In this document: piece after piece, positions 7,480 to 16,429 of the stretch
Position numbering within the stretch: the first letter of the stretch is position 1
How the letters are laid out: the number at the start of each line of letters is the position of its first letter
Origin: Phenylobacterium sp.
GTDB taxonomy: Bacteria; Pseudomonadota; Alphaproteobacteria; Caulobacterales; Caulobacteraceae
Direction of reading: 5' to 3'
Assembly (NCBI RefSeq): GCF_016124325.1
Contig: NZ_WGNY01000008.1
Coordinates: 124,001 to 188,000, forward strand
DNA: 64,000 nucleotides
Notes under the pieces: model-generated
Seen by the model: only the letters and a program-made list of their open reading frames with translations
What the model was told of the DNA's origin: nothing
Databases searched by the model: none
Program-made: the position numbers and the translations under genes

Positions 7480-10400
7480 TCACCACGTGTCCACGAACCG
7501 CCGTCTCCGGCCTGTCACCGGCGGCACCGGGCAGCTCGTCAGGCCGCGCACCAGCCAGCTCCGCGTCTCGGCGGGATCGATCACGGCGTTGATCTCCAGC
7601 ACCTCGGCCACCGAGGTCGCCTTGCCCACCTGGTACATCCGGCCCAGAAGCTTATCGAACAGCGCCTGGCGCGCGACCGGATCGGTCTCGGCCTCCAGTT
7701 CCTTGCGGTAGCCCAGGCGCACGGCGCCCTCCAGGCCCATCGGCCCGAACTCCGCCGTCGGCCAGGCGATGGTGAAGGCCGCCGCCGAGAAGTCGCCCGC
7801 CGTCATCGCCTGGGCGCCGAGGCCATAGCCCTTGCGCAGCACCACCGCGAACAGCGGCGCCGACAGGCTCTGGGCGGTGACGAACAGGCGCGAGCCGCGC
7901 CGCACCGCCGCCGTCGCCTCGCTCTGCGGCCCCACCATGAAGCCGGGCGTATCGCACAGCGACAGGATCGGCACGCCGAACGCATCGCAGAGCTGCATGA
8001 AGCGCCCGCCCTTCTCGGCGCCTTCGGAATCGATCGCCCCGCCCAGCCAGCGCGGGTCGTTGGCGATCACGCCCATGGGCCGGCCCTCGATTCTCAGGAA
8101 GCCGGTGATCATCCCGGGCCCGTAGCCGCCGCGAAGCTCGATCCAGGACCCCGTGTCGGCGAGCGTTTCGATCACCGGCCGCACGTCGTAGGCCTTCACC
8201 CGGTTCTCGGGGATCAGGTGGCGCAGCGTGCGCTGGTCGGCGCAGGTCCATTCGCCCGTCGGCCCCTGGAAGATGCCCAGCAGATGCTTGGCCGCCGCCG
8301 TCGCCGCCGCCTCGTCCTCGACCAGCAGGTCCAGCGTCCCGTTGGCGTAGAGCACGTCCGAGGGCCCGATCTCGTCGGGCGTGTAGACTCCCAGGCCGCC
8401 GCCCTCGATCATCGCCGGTCCGCCCAGCCCGATGTTCGAATACCGGGTGGCGATGCAGATGTCGGCGCAGCCGAAGAACACCGCGTTGCCCGCGAAGCAG
8501 CGGCCGGAATTGATCGCGATCCGGGGCGCCAGCCCCGACAGCCGGGCGAAGGTGGTGAAGCTGGTGGTGTCCAGCGACGAGGCCGACAGCCCGCCCACGT
8601 CCACGTCGCCGGGCCGCCCGCCGCCGCCCTCGGTGAACCACACCATCGGCAGCTTCCAGTGCTCGGCGTATTCGAGGATCTGGTCGGTCTTCTTGTGGCC
8701 GAAGTGGCCCTGGGTGCCGGCCAGCACGGTGAAGTCGTAGGCCAGGCCCGCGACCGGCTGGCCGTTCACGTCGCCCACGCCGGTGACGATGCCGTCGGCC
8801 GGCGTGTTGGCCCGCAGGTCGTCCAGGCTGCGCCGCCGGCGCTGGGCGGCGATGGCGAACGCGCCGAACTCCTTGAACGAGCCGGGGTCGAACAGGTCGT
8901 CCAGGTTCTCCCGCGCCATGCGCTGGTTGGTGCGCCGCCGCCGCGCGATCGAGTCCGGGCGGTTCTCGTCCAGGGTCAGGGCCTGGCGCGCCAGCACGTC
9001 GGCCAGGTCCGGGCGGATCAGGTCGAGGTCGATCTCGGCGGCGGCCACGGCCTCCAGCTCGTGGTCGCCGGGCGCGATGAAGGCCAGCGGCCAGCCCTCG
9101 TCCACCGTCTCGCCCAGGGCCGTGGGCACGGCCTGCACCACGCCGCCCACGGGAGCGGTCACCTCGTGCTGCATCTTCATGGCTTCCATCACCGCCACCA
9201 CCTGGCCGGGGCGCACGAGGTCGCCCACGGCGGCCTGCACGGCCACCAGCGTGCCGCGCAGCGGGGCGGCGGCCACCGCGGTGCCGGCCGGGGCCGCCGG
9301 CGCCTCGCGTGCGCCCGTGGCGGCCTGGGCCGTGGCCCGCTCGGCCGGCTCGAACGCGGCGGCGCGCTCCAGGAGGCCCGCGAGGCCGGCCTCCACGAAC
9401 GTCGTGTCGACCGGCGCGGCCAGGGCCTCGGAGTCCAGGATCGCGCGCAGCAGCGGCAGGTTGGTCGCCACGCCCTCGACGCGGAATTCGGCGGCGGCGC
9501 GCCGGGCGCGGGCCAGGGCGCGGCCGAAGTCCGGGTCGGGACTGGCCACGATCAGCTTGGCCAGCAGCGGGTCGTAGTTGGAGCTGGTGGCGTAGCCGCC
9601 GTAGCCGCAGCCGTCGACGCGCACGCCCGGCCCGCTGGCGGGCTCGTAGGCCGCGAGCACGCCGCCCGCGGTGCTGGCCACCGTCCCGTCGGGCCGCAGC
9701 GCCTCCATGTTGATGCGGAGCTGGATCGCGTGGCCGCGCACCGGCGGCGGCCCATCGCCGAGGCCGCAGTCGGCCAGGCTCTCGCCGTCCGCCAGGCGCA
9801 GCTGGAGCTGCACGAGGTCGAGGCCGGTCACCTCCTCGGTGACCGTGTGCTCCACCTGCAGGCGCGGATTGGCCTCGATGAACACGCCCGGCCCGTCGCC
9901 CGACAGCGGGACCAGATATTCGAACGTCGCCAGCCCCTTCAGGCCGCCGGCCTTGGCCAGCTTCACCGACCAGGCCTGCAGGTCGGCCCGCACCCGGGGC
10001 GCGAGCCCCGAGGCCGGGGCGATCTCGATCACCTTCTGCCGCGCCCGCTGCACCGAACAGTCGCGGTCGTGGATGGCTGCCGCGTCGGTCCCGTCGGCGG
10101 CGATCTGCACCTCGATGTGCCGGACGGCCGTCAGCAGCGCCTCGGCGTAGAGCCGTTCGTCGCCGAACGCCGCCTTGGCCTCGCCGGCGCAGAGCTCGTA
10201 GGCGCGCGCCAGGTCGTCGCCCGGCCCCACGCGGCGCATGCCGCGCCCGCCGCCGCCGGCCACCGCCTTGATCATGATCTCCGCGGCCGGGCCCAGCCCC
10301 GCCTGGAAGGCCTTCACCTCGTCCAGGCTCGCGCCCGCCGAGGTTCCGGGCGCGACCCCCACACCCTCGCGGATCGCCAGGGCGCGGGCGGCGGCCTTGT

Positions 10401-10737
10401 CGCCGAACAGGTCCAAGCTCTCGGGCGCGGGGCCCACGAAGGTCAGCTTCGCCGCGGCGCAGGCCCGCGCGAACGCCGCGCTCTCCGACAGGAAGCCGTA
10501 GCCGGGGTGAACCGCGTCGCAGCCTTCCGACTTCGCCGCCGCAGTCAGGGCGTCGATGTCGAGATAAGCCCGCGCGCCCGACGCCGGCAGCGCGACCGCC
10601 GCCTCCGTGGCCTGGCGGTGCAGCGAGGCGGCGTCGTCCTGGGCATAGACGGCGACGGCCGGCAGGCCGAGGTCGGCGGCGGCGCGGGCGATGCGGATCG
10701 CGATCTCCCCGCGGTTGGCGATCAACAGGCGTTTCAG
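7480..10737 (-). CDS. single-chain biotin-dependent acyl-CoA carboxylase (BC-BCCP-CT fusion)
   Basis: One ~1,085-residue chain carries all three activities. Residues 1-445 are biotin carboxylase (KRLLIANRGEIAIRI, VHPGYGFLSE, AVAGGGGRGMRRV, FIEANPRLQVEHTVTEEVTG). A biotin carboxyl carrier domain has its biotinyl lysine at about residue 521 in VMEAMKMQHE. From about 600 is a carboxyltransferase, with SIARRRRTNQRMARENLDDL, GIVTGVGDVNG and FGPMGLEGAVRLG. The order and length match single-chain long-chain acyl-CoA carboxylases known from Mycobacterium and Rhodopseudomonas rather than two-subunit ACC, PCC or MCC. The only well-placed start is CTG at 10737, with GGGGAG seven bases upstream; later ATG or TTG codons would remove the first strand. 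Acyl chain preference cannot be read. Confidence 0.88.
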   Translation of the reverse strand: MKRLLIANRGEIAIRIARAAADLGLPAVAVYAQDDAASLHRQATEAAVALPASGARAYLDIDALTAAAKSEGCDAVHPGYGFLSESAAFARACAAAKLTFVGPAPESLDLFGDKAAARALAIREGVGVAPGTSAGASLDEVKAFQAGLGPAAEIMIKAVAGGGGRGMRRVGPGDDLARAYELCAGEAKAAFGDERLYAEALLTAVRHIEVQIAADGTDAAAIHDRDCSVQRARQKVIEIAPASGLAPRVRADLQAWSVKLAKAGGLKGLATFEYLVPLSGDGPGVFIEANPRLQVEHTVTEEVTGLDLVQLQLRLADGESLADCGLGDGPPPVRGHAIQLRINMEALRPDGTVASTAGGVLAAYEPASGPGVRVDGCGYGGYATSSNYDPLLAKLIVASPDPDFGRALARARRAAAEFRVEGVATNLPLLRAILDSEALAAPVDTTFVEAGLAGLLERAAAFEPAERATAQAATGAREAPAAPAGTAVAAAPLRGTLVAVQAAVGDLVRPGQVVAVMEAMKMQHEVTAPVGGVVQAVPTALGETVDEGWPLAFIAPGDHELEAVAAAEIDLDLIRPDLADVLARQALTLDENRPDSIARRRRTNQRMARENLDDLFDPGSFKEFGAFAIAAQRRRRSLDDLRANTPADGIVTGVGDVNGQPVAGLAYDFTVLAGTQGHFGHKKTDQILEYAEHWKLPMVWFTEGGGGRPGDVDVGGLSASSLDTTSFTTFARLSGLAPRIAINSGRCFAGNAVFFGCADICIATRYSNIGLGGPAMIEGGGLGVYTPDEIGPSDVLYANGTLDLLVEDEAAATAAAKHLLGIFQGPTGEWTCADQRTLRHLIPENRVKAYDVRPVIETLADTGSWIELRGGYGPGMITGFLRIEGRPMGVIANDPRWLGGAIDSEGAEKGGRFMQLCDAFGVPILSLCDTPGFMVGPQSEATAAVRRGSRLFVTAQSLSAPLFAVVLRKGYGLGAQAMTAGDFSAAAFTIAWPTAEFGPMGLEGAVRLGYRKELEAETDPVARQALFDKLLGRMYQVGKATSVAEVLEINAVIDPAETRSWLVRGLTSCPVPPVTGRRRRFVDTW

Positions 10738-10789
10738 TGGAAGCTCCCCGGTACGCGTTTTTCTGGTTTCCCGGCTGGACCGCCGGCTC

Positions 10790-10811
10790 ATACAAAACAA
10801 GCGTTATGTAT
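10790..10811. promoter_or_regulatory. inverted repeat upstream of the carboxylase
   Basis: ATACA-N12-TGTAT, with eight of eleven positions matching between half-sites, in an unusually AT-rich patch 52 bases upstream of the carboxylase start. The form resembles a TetR-family operator. No cognate regulator gene is adjacent. Confidence 0.4.
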
Positions 10812-10833
10812 CACGTCCGCCGGCGGAGGCGAG

Positions 10834-12267
10834 TCACGCCGCGACGGCGCGGCCCGCGGCCCGCTCGAACACGACGCGGCCGTCGACCAGCGTCGCGGCC
10901 ACCAGCTCCGTATCCAGCATCCGCAACGCCTCCGCGCGCGGGACCGACAGCAGGCACAGGTCGGCGCGCGCGCCCACGGCCACCCGCCGCCGCCGTCCGC
11001 CCGGCCGCGCGAAGCCGCCCAGGTACAGCGACAGGGCCGCCGCCGGCGCCAGCGTCTCACCCTCGCCGACCGCCGCGCCCGAGGCGGTCCGCCGGCTCAC
11101 GGCCGCCCGCATCGCCGTCCAGGGATCGGGCTCGCCGTAGGGCGCGTCCGAACTCGCCGCCAGCCGGACGCCGGCGCGCTTCAGGCTCGCCAGGCGATAG
11201 AGGTTGTCGTGGTCGCCCACCGGGACCTCGGCCAGGTAGCGGTCGCCGCGCTCGGCCACGAACCCCGGCTGGGTCACCACGGTCAGCCCCAGGCGGGCGA
11301 TCTGCGGCACGGCCTCGGGCGCGATGACGCTGCCATGCTCGATCCGGTCGCCGGGCCGGGCGCCCGCCGCTTCGAAGGCCGCCAGCGCGAAGGCCAGTTC
11401 CGTCGCCGTCGCGCAGTGCATGGCCACGCCCCGCCCCCAGTCCCGCGCTTCGGCGATGCGGGCGACCAGCGCGTCGAGGTCGGGAAGCCGCGCCTCGTCC
11501 AGCAGCACCTTCACCGGCCCCAGCCGCACGCCTGGCGGCGGTTCGAGGTCGCCGCCGCTCATCAGCATCAGCCGCTGCGGCAAGTCTCCGTTCGCATGCG
11601 CCGCCGCCAGGATCGCCGCGGCCTCGGCGTCGGTGTTGGCGCTGGTGTCGGTGAGCCCCGTGACGCCGTAGGCCGCCAGCCGCGCGCCAAGCGGAGCCAG
11701 CGGCGGCGGCGTGCGGCCCAGCCGTTCACCCAGCCAGGCGTCGCCACGCCAGATCCGCCCCGTCGGGCGGCCGTCATCGCCCCTCTCCACGCAGGCCGGC
11801 GCCGGCTCGCCGCGCAGGACCGCCCCCAGCGCCCGGCTGTTGAGGATCCACAGCGACCCGCTGCGGTGCTGCACGCGCAGGGGATGGCGCGGCGCCATCC
11901 GGTCCAGCGCCATGGCGTCCAGCAACGGCTCGGCGCCCTCGTGGTAGCCCACGGCCCGGATCCAGGCCCCGGCCGGGCGCCGCGCCGCCGCCGCGCCGAT
12001 CCGGGCGGCCACGTCGGCCAGGCCACGCGCTGTCTCCAGCGCCACGGAGTCGGCCCGCGCCGCCGTGGCCAGGATGTGGATGTGATGGTCGATCAGGCCG
12101 GGGATCAGCGCCCCGCCCCGCCCGTCCAGCTCCGCGCCGCGGCCGGCGAGCCGCGGCCCGATCGCCGCGACCCGGCCGCCCTCGATCCGCACGTCCAGGC
12201 CGCCGCGGCCGGCGACCTCGACATCGCGGAGGATCAGCGCGGCGGCCGCCCCCTCCGTCGGCCTCAC
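10834..12267 (-). CDS. amidohydrolase (YtcJ-like metal-dependent hydrolase)
   Basis: About 477 residues. The protein opens with a small beta-sandwich (ALILRDVEVAGRGGLDVRIE, GRVAAIGPRLAGRG), then the metal-binding GLIDHHIHIL (HxH) of the amidohydrolase TIM barrel. VAMHCATATELAFALAAFE, DRIEHGSVI and SSDAPYGEPDPWTAM supply the later His and Asp ligands seen in amidohydrolase family 3 proteins. GTG at 12267 follows GGGGGAGG at good spacing and starts just before the first strand; longer readings run through an intergenic repeat. It lies between the carboxylase and nitronate monooxygenase genes, all minus strand but with separate spacers. Substrate unknown; the family cleaves C-N bonds in amides and cyclic ureas. 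Confidence 0.8.
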   Translation of the reverse strand: MRPTEGAAAALILRDVEVAGRGGLDVRIEGGRVAAIGPRLAGRGAELDGRGGALIPGLIDHHIHILATAARADSVALETARGLADVAARIGAAAARRPAGAWIRAVGYHEGAEPLLDAMALDRMAPRHPLRVQHRSGSLWILNSRALGAVLRGEPAPACVERGDDGRPTGRIWRGDAWLGERLGRTPPPLAPLGARLAAYGVTGLTDTSANTDAEAAAILAAAHANGDLPQRLMLMSGGDLEPPPGVRLGPVKVLLDEARLPDLDALVARIAEARDWGRGVAMHCATATELAFALAAFEAAGARPGDRIEHGSVIAPEAVPQIARLGLTVVTQPGFVAERGDRYLAEVPVGDHDNLYRLASLKRAGVRLAASSDAPYGEPDPWTAMRAAVSRRTASGAAVGEGETLAPAAALSLYLGGFARPGGRRRRVAVGARADLCLLSVPRAEALRMLDTELVAATLVDGRVVFERAAGRAVAA

Positions 12268-12286
12268 CGACACCTCCCCCGCGTCG

Positions 12287-12352
12287 CAGGGGAGGAGCGC
12301 TCCTCCCCCGCCTGCGGGGGAGGGGGACCGCGGACCGCGGTGGAGGGGGCGC
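12287..12352. repeat. GC-rich dispersed hairpin (CTCCCCCGC family)
   Basis: CTCCCCCGC (12303-12311) and GCGGGGGAG (12314-12322) form a perfect 9-bp stem with a two-base loop, followed by TGGAGGGGGC. The same hairpin with the same flanks recurs at 62325-62385, so this is a dispersed intergenic element rather than a gene-specific site. Confidence 0.7.
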
Positions 12353-12381
12353 GGGCGCGCCGCCATCCGGCCCCTAACCTC

Positions 12382-13383
12382 TCACGCGTCCGCCATCGCT
12401 GAAGACCCGCTGCGCGCGAACTTCACCAGCCGCTCGAGGATGATCTTCTCGGCGTCGGACATGATCCCGTCGATCAGCTCTTTCACCGTCGGAATGTCGT
12501 GGATCAGCCCCACGACCATGCCGCAGCTCCAGCCGCCGGCGTCCATCTTCCCTTCCTTCATGATGGCCGGATAGACGCCGGCCACTTCCGGGGCGATGTC
12601 GGCGAAGGTGATCTTGTCGCCCAGCGTCCGCTCCTTCTCCAGCAGCCGCTCCACGCCGGCGTTGGTCAGCACGCGCTCGGTGTTGCGCAGCGGGCGCATG
12701 ATCAGCCGGGTGTCCAGTTCGTTGGCGTGGAGGATGGCCTGCTTCACGTTCTCGTGGATCGGCGCTTCCTTCGTCGCCATGAAGCGCGTGCCCATGTTCA
12801 TGCCCTCGGCGCCCAGCGCCAGCGCGGCGGCGAGCTGGCTGCCGGTGGCGCAGCCCCCCGAGGCCACGAACGGGATCTTCAGCTCCTCCGCGGCGCGGGG
12901 CAGCAGCACCCAGTTGCCCACGTCGTCCTCGCCCGGGTGGCCGCCGCATTCGAAGCCGTCGACGCTCACCGCATCGCAGCCGATCGCCTCGGCCTTCAGC
13001 GAGTGGCGCACCGAGGTGCACTTGTGGATCACCTTGATGCCGGCCTCCTTCAGCGCCGGCAGCCACTTCTGCGGATTGTTGCCCGCCGTCTCGACCGCCT
13101 TGACCCCGCTCTTCACGATCGCCTCGACGAAGCCCGGATAGTCGGGCGGCGTCACCGCCGGCAGGAAGGTCAGGTTCACGCCGAACGGCTTGTCGGTCAT
13201 CTCGCGGCAGCGGGCGATTTCCTTGGTCAGGTTCTCGGGCGTGCCCTGGGTCAGGCCGGTGATGATGCCCAGCCCCCCGGCGTTGGACACGGCCGCCGCC
13301 ATCTCGGCGTAGCCCACCATGTGCATGCCCCCCTGGATGATGGGGTGCTCGATGCCGAACAGCTCGGTGATGCGGGTCTTCAT
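12382..13383 (-). CDS. nitronate monooxygenase (2-nitropropane dioxygenase family)
   Basis: The 333-residue product is an FMN TIM barrel of the NPD/NMO family. It begins MKTRITELFGIEHPIIQGGM and shows the expected AAAVSNAGGLGIITGL, PFGVNLTFLPAV, KVIHKCTSVRHSLKAEAIG, GFECGGHPGEDDVGNW and VASGGCATGSQLAAALALGA phosphate-binding segments. The start ATG at 13383 is preceded by CTGGAGAACGCC. NMOs oxidise alkyl nitronates such as propionate-3-nitronate to aldehydes, a detoxification role; some relatives instead reduce enoyl compounds, so the exact reaction is a family-level call. It appears to be its own transcription unit with a 188-base divergent region to the FAD-linked dehydrogenase. Confidence 0.85.
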   Translation of the reverse strand: MKTRITELFGIEHPIIQGGMHMVGYAEMAAAVSNAGGLGIITGLTQGTPENLTKEIARCREMTDKPFGVNLTFLPAVTPPDYPGFVEAIVKSGVKAVETAGNNPQKWLPALKEAGIKVIHKCTSVRHSLKAEAIGCDAVSVDGFECGGHPGEDDVGNWVLLPRAAEELKIPFVASGGCATGSQLAAALALGAEGMNMGTRFMATKEAPIHENVKQAILHANELDTRLIMRPLRNTERVLTNAGVERLLEKERTLGDKITFADIAPEVAGVYPAIMKEGKMDAGGWSCGMVVGLIHDIPTVKELIDGIMSDAEKIILERLVKFARSGSSAMADA

Positions 13384-13571
13384 GGCGTTCTCCAGCCTTC
13401 TCGTGATCCTTGGGCGGCGGGCGGCCCCCCGCGCGTCCGCCATCTTGCCGAGGAATCCGCCGCTGACCAGCCGTCCCCGGCGTCAACCGCGCGCGGCTGG
13501 GAAAGCCGACGCGCCCGGACTAGGCTCGCGCCTAGCACACGGACGCCGGCGAACGGCGCGGAGGAACGCCC

Positions 13572-14939
13572 ATGACGGCCCTGCTGAAGGAACTCGAATC
13601 CACCGTCGGCGCCGCCGGCGTCGCCACCGGCGAGGCCGCCGCCGAACAGGCCTTCAGCCCCTGGGCGCGGCTGGGCAGGCCGCTGGCCATCGTGCGCCCC
13701 CGCTCGACCGAGGAGGTCTCCCGGGTGCTCAAGGCCGCCCACGCCGCCGGCGCCGCCGTCGTGCCCTGGGGCGGGCGCACGGGGCTGGTGGAAGGCGCGG
13801 CGGCCGAAGGCGCCATCGCGCTTTCCCTCGAACGGATGAACGCGGTCGAGGCCATCGACCGCACGGGCTCGACCATGACCGTCCAGGCCGGCTGCGTGCT
13901 CCAGGCCGCCTGCGACGCGGCCGACGAGGCCGGTCTGTTCCTGCCGCTCGACCTGGGCGCCCGCGGCTCGGCCACCATCGGCGGCAACATCTCCACCAAC
14001 GCCGGCGGCAACCGCGTCCTGCGCTACGGCATGATGCGCGACATGGTGCTGGGGCTGGAGGCCGTGCTGGCCGACGGCACGGTCGTCTCGGCCATGAACC
14101 GCCTGATCAAGAACAACACCGGCTACGACCTGAAGCAGCTCTTCATCGGCTCGGAGGGCACGCTGGGGGTCGTCACCCGCGCGGTCCTGCGCCTGCGGCC
14201 CAAACCCACATCGCAGAACACCGCCTTCCTCGCCGTGGACGGCTTCGACGCCCTGCCCAGGCTGCTGCGCTTCCTCGAAGCCGAGCTGTCGGGCGCGCTC
14301 TCCGCCTTCGAGGTGATGTGGCCCGAGTTCTATGAGCTGGTGACCACCGAGCCCGCCAAGGGCAAGCCCGTGCTGCCCCACGGCCATCCCTACTACGTCC
14401 TCGTCGAGACGCTGGGCGCGCACCCCGAGGCCGACGCCGAACGTATCGAGACGGTGCTGGGCGAGGCGCTGGAACAGGGCTTCATCGTCGACGCCGCCAT
14501 CGCCAAGAGCCAGGCCGAGCGCGACCGCATGTGGGCCCTGCGCGACGACGTCGGCCAGGTGGCCCGCAACGGTCCCATCGTCACCTTCGACGTCAGCCTG
14601 CCGATCCCCGACATGGAGGCCTATGTCGCCCGCGTCCGCGCCGACCTCACGGCCCGCTGGCCGGCCGCCACCTGCGTGGTCTTCGGCCACCTCGGCGACG
14701 GCAACCTGCACGTCATCGCCGGCGCCGGCGACCGCAGCCTGCGCCACGCCATCGAGGAGGTCGTCTACGCGCCGCTCAGGCCCATCGGCGGCTCGATCTC
14801 GGCCGAGCACGGCATCGGCCTGCAGAAGAAGGCCTTCCTCGACGTCTCGCGCTCGCCGCCTGAACTGGCCCTGATGCGCACCCTGAAAACCGCCCTCGAC
14901 CCCAAGGGAATCCTCAACCCCGGCAAGGTCGTGGGCTGA
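13572..14939 (+). CDS. FAD-linked 2-hydroxyacid dehydrogenase (GlcD/D-lactate dehydrogenase family)
   Basis: The 455-residue protein has an N-terminal PCMH-type FAD-binding domain: RPLAIVRPRSTEEVSRVLKA, VVPWGGRTGLVEGA, DLGARGSATIGGNISTNAGG, LFIGSEGTLGVVTRAVLRL. The C-terminal domain carries the substrate/metal segment VVFGHLGDGNLHV and ISAEHGIGLQKKAFL, which supply conserved His residues of D-lactate, D-2-hydroxyglutarate and glycolate dehydrogenases. It ends with LDPKGILNPGKVV, typical of the family. The ATG at 13572 follows GGAGGAACGCCC. It donates electrons to a quinone or flavoprotein acceptor. The 2-hydroxyacid used is not determinable. Confidence 0.88.
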   Translation: MTALLKELESTVGAAGVATGEAAAEQAFSPWARLGRPLAIVRPRSTEEVSRVLKAAHAAGAAVVPWGGRTGLVEGAAAEGAIALSLERMNAVEAIDRTGSTMTVQAGCVLQAACDAADEAGLFLPLDLGARGSATIGGNISTNAGGNRVLRYGMMRDMVLGLEAVLADGTVVSAMNRLIKNNTGYDLKQLFIGSEGTLGVVTRAVLRLRPKPTSQNTAFLAVDGFDALPRLLRFLEAELSGALSAFEVMWPEFYELVTTEPAKGKPVLPHGHPYYVLVETLGAHPEADAERIETVLGEALEQGFIVDAAIAKSQAERDRMWALRDDVGQVARNGPIVTFDVSLPIPDMEAYVARVRADLTARWPAATCVVFGHLGDGNLHVIAGAGDRSLRHAIEEVVYAPLRPIGGSISAEHGIGLQKKAFLDVSRSPPELALMRTLKTALDPKGILNPGKVVG

Positions 14940-15000
14940 GCGGCGATAACATCGCGGGTGGATGGTTCCGCCGCGGCCCGGCTTGCAGTAGGCAGCATCC

Positions 15001-16326
15001 ATGCCCGCGCTGGACTTCGCCCGCCCTGCCCGCACGCTGCGCGAACGCGCCGCGCACCGGCTCTACATCCGGCGGACGTGGCGCACGGCCTTCATCATCG
15101 CGGTGGCGGTCCTGGGCGGCCTGGCGGCGGCGGGGTTCGCCAAGCTGTGCGACGAGGCGATGCGCATGCACGCCCGGCTCTACGACATGTCGCCCTGGCT
15201 GACCCTGCTGCTGATGCCGGCCGGCTTCGTCGCGGCCACCTGGCTCACGCGCCGGTTCGCCCCCGAGGCCGCGGGCAGCGGCATCCCCCAGGTGATCGCC
15301 GCGGCCGAGCAGCGCTGGCGGGGCCGCTGGGGCGGCCAGCGGGTGACGCTCAAGACCGGCGCCTGGAAGGTGGCGCTCTCCTATCTGATGCTGCTCTGCG
15401 GGGCTTCGATCGGCCGCGAGGGGCCGACGGTCCAGGTGGTGGCGGGCATACTGCGCACGCTCACCCGCGGCCTGAAGGGCGGGCCGGGGCGGCGCGTCCT
15501 GATCATCGCCGGCGGCGCGGCCGGCGTGGCGGCGGCCTTCAACACCCCGATCGCCGGCGTGGTCTTCGCCGTGGAGGAACTGGCGAAGAGCTTCGAGCGG
15601 CGCACCCACACCACGGTGATCCTGGTGGTCGTGGTCTGCGGCCTCACCTCCTACGCCCTGCAGGGCGACTACGCCTATTTCGGCGTGCTGCGCGGCGGCT
15701 CGGCCCTGGGCACGGCCTGGCTGGCCGCGCCGCTGATCGGCCTGACCGGCGGCCTGCTGGGCGGGGCCTTCTCTCGCGCGCTCGCCGCCCTGATCGGACC
15801 GCGCGCGGGGCCGGTCGGCCGGTGGCGCGCCGGCCATCCGATCGCCTTCGCCGCCCTCTGCGGCCTCGCCGCGGCGGCCGTCGCGGCGCTCTCGGGCGGG
15901 CTGAGCTTCGGCGCCGGCTACGACGAAGCCAAGTCGCTGCTCAACGATCATCCGGGCCGCGGCCTGATGCTGGCGGGTTCGAAGTTCGTGGCCACCCTGG
16001 CCGCGTCCAGCTGCGGCGCGCCCGGCGGCATCTTCGCGCCCTCGCTGGCGATCGGCGCGGGCCTGGGGGCGGCGTTCGCCCAGTCGGGCCTGGCGTTCGC
16101 CGGCCGCGACGCGGTGGTCCTGGGGATGGGCGGCTACCTCGCCGGCGTCGTCCAGGCGCCCCTGACCAGCGCGGTGATCCTCATGGAGATGACCCGCGAC
16201 CCCGGCCTCGTCGGCCCGCTGATGCTCACCACCCTGGTCGCGCGCTGGGCCTCCAGCCTGATCATGCGCGAGCCGATCTACCACCACCTGTCCGGCAACT
16301 GGCGGCTGACCCCGGCCAAGGCCTAG
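15001..16326 (+). CDS. ClC-family chloride channel/transporter
   Basis: The 441-residue membrane protein has all three ClC selectivity motifs: GSGIPQV (92-98), GREGPTVQ (138-145, gating glutamate E140) and CGAPGGIFAPSLAIG towards the C-terminus. An EE pair (189-190, in VVFAVEELAKSF) corresponds to the inner proton glutamate of bacterial H+/Cl- exchangers, so exchange rather than channel activity is more likely (inference from family structures). There are no C-terminal CBS domains; the protein ends soon after the last helix. The gene starts 61 bases after the dehydrogenase stop with no strong ribosome site and may be cotranscribed with it. Role: chloride or acid-stress homeostasis. Confidence 0.9.
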   Translation: MPALDFARPARTLRERAAHRLYIRRTWRTAFIIAVAVLGGLAAAGFAKLCDEAMRMHARLYDMSPWLTLLLMPAGFVAATWLTRRFAPEAAGSGIPQVIAAAEQRWRGRWGGQRVTLKTGAWKVALSYLMLLCGASIGREGPTVQVVAGILRTLTRGLKGGPGRRVLIIAGGAAGVAAAFNTPIAGVVFAVEELAKSFERRTHTTVILVVVVCGLTSYALQGDYAYFGVLRGGSALGTAWLAAPLIGLTGGLLGGAFSRALAALIGPRAGPVGRWRAGHPIAFAALCGLAAAAVAALSGGLSFGAGYDEAKSLLNDHPGRGLMLAGSKFVATLAASSCGAPGGIFAPSLAIGAGLGAAFAQSGLAFAGRDAVVLGMGGYLAGVVQAPLTSAVILMEMTRDPGLVGPLMLTTLVARWASSLIMREPIYHHLSGNWRLTPAKA

Positions 16327-16429
16327 CCGTTCGACCCGGCGGCGCACCAGAGCCTTGCGGAGGCCGTCCCCGAGCGGTCAAAGTGGGCCCAACCCGGACG
16401 CTCCATGTTCCGGGAAACGGGGGAAGCCG

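Noticed and set aside
7364..7711. 115-codon open frame after the small membrane protein
   Set aside because: Most of it overlaps the carboxylase C-terminus in antisense and contains the 7434-7465 hairpin; no ribosome site or domain.
12268..12381. CRISPR-like repetition in GC-rich gaps
   Set aside because: Only one hairpin unit per site; no regularly spaced repeats or cas genes.
8218..12402. 1,394-codon open frame on the plus strand
   Set aside because: It runs antisense through the carboxylase and amidohydrolase genes, whose translations show clear conserved domains. It is low-complexity in R, G, A, H and Q, the usual product of GC-rich antisense frames.
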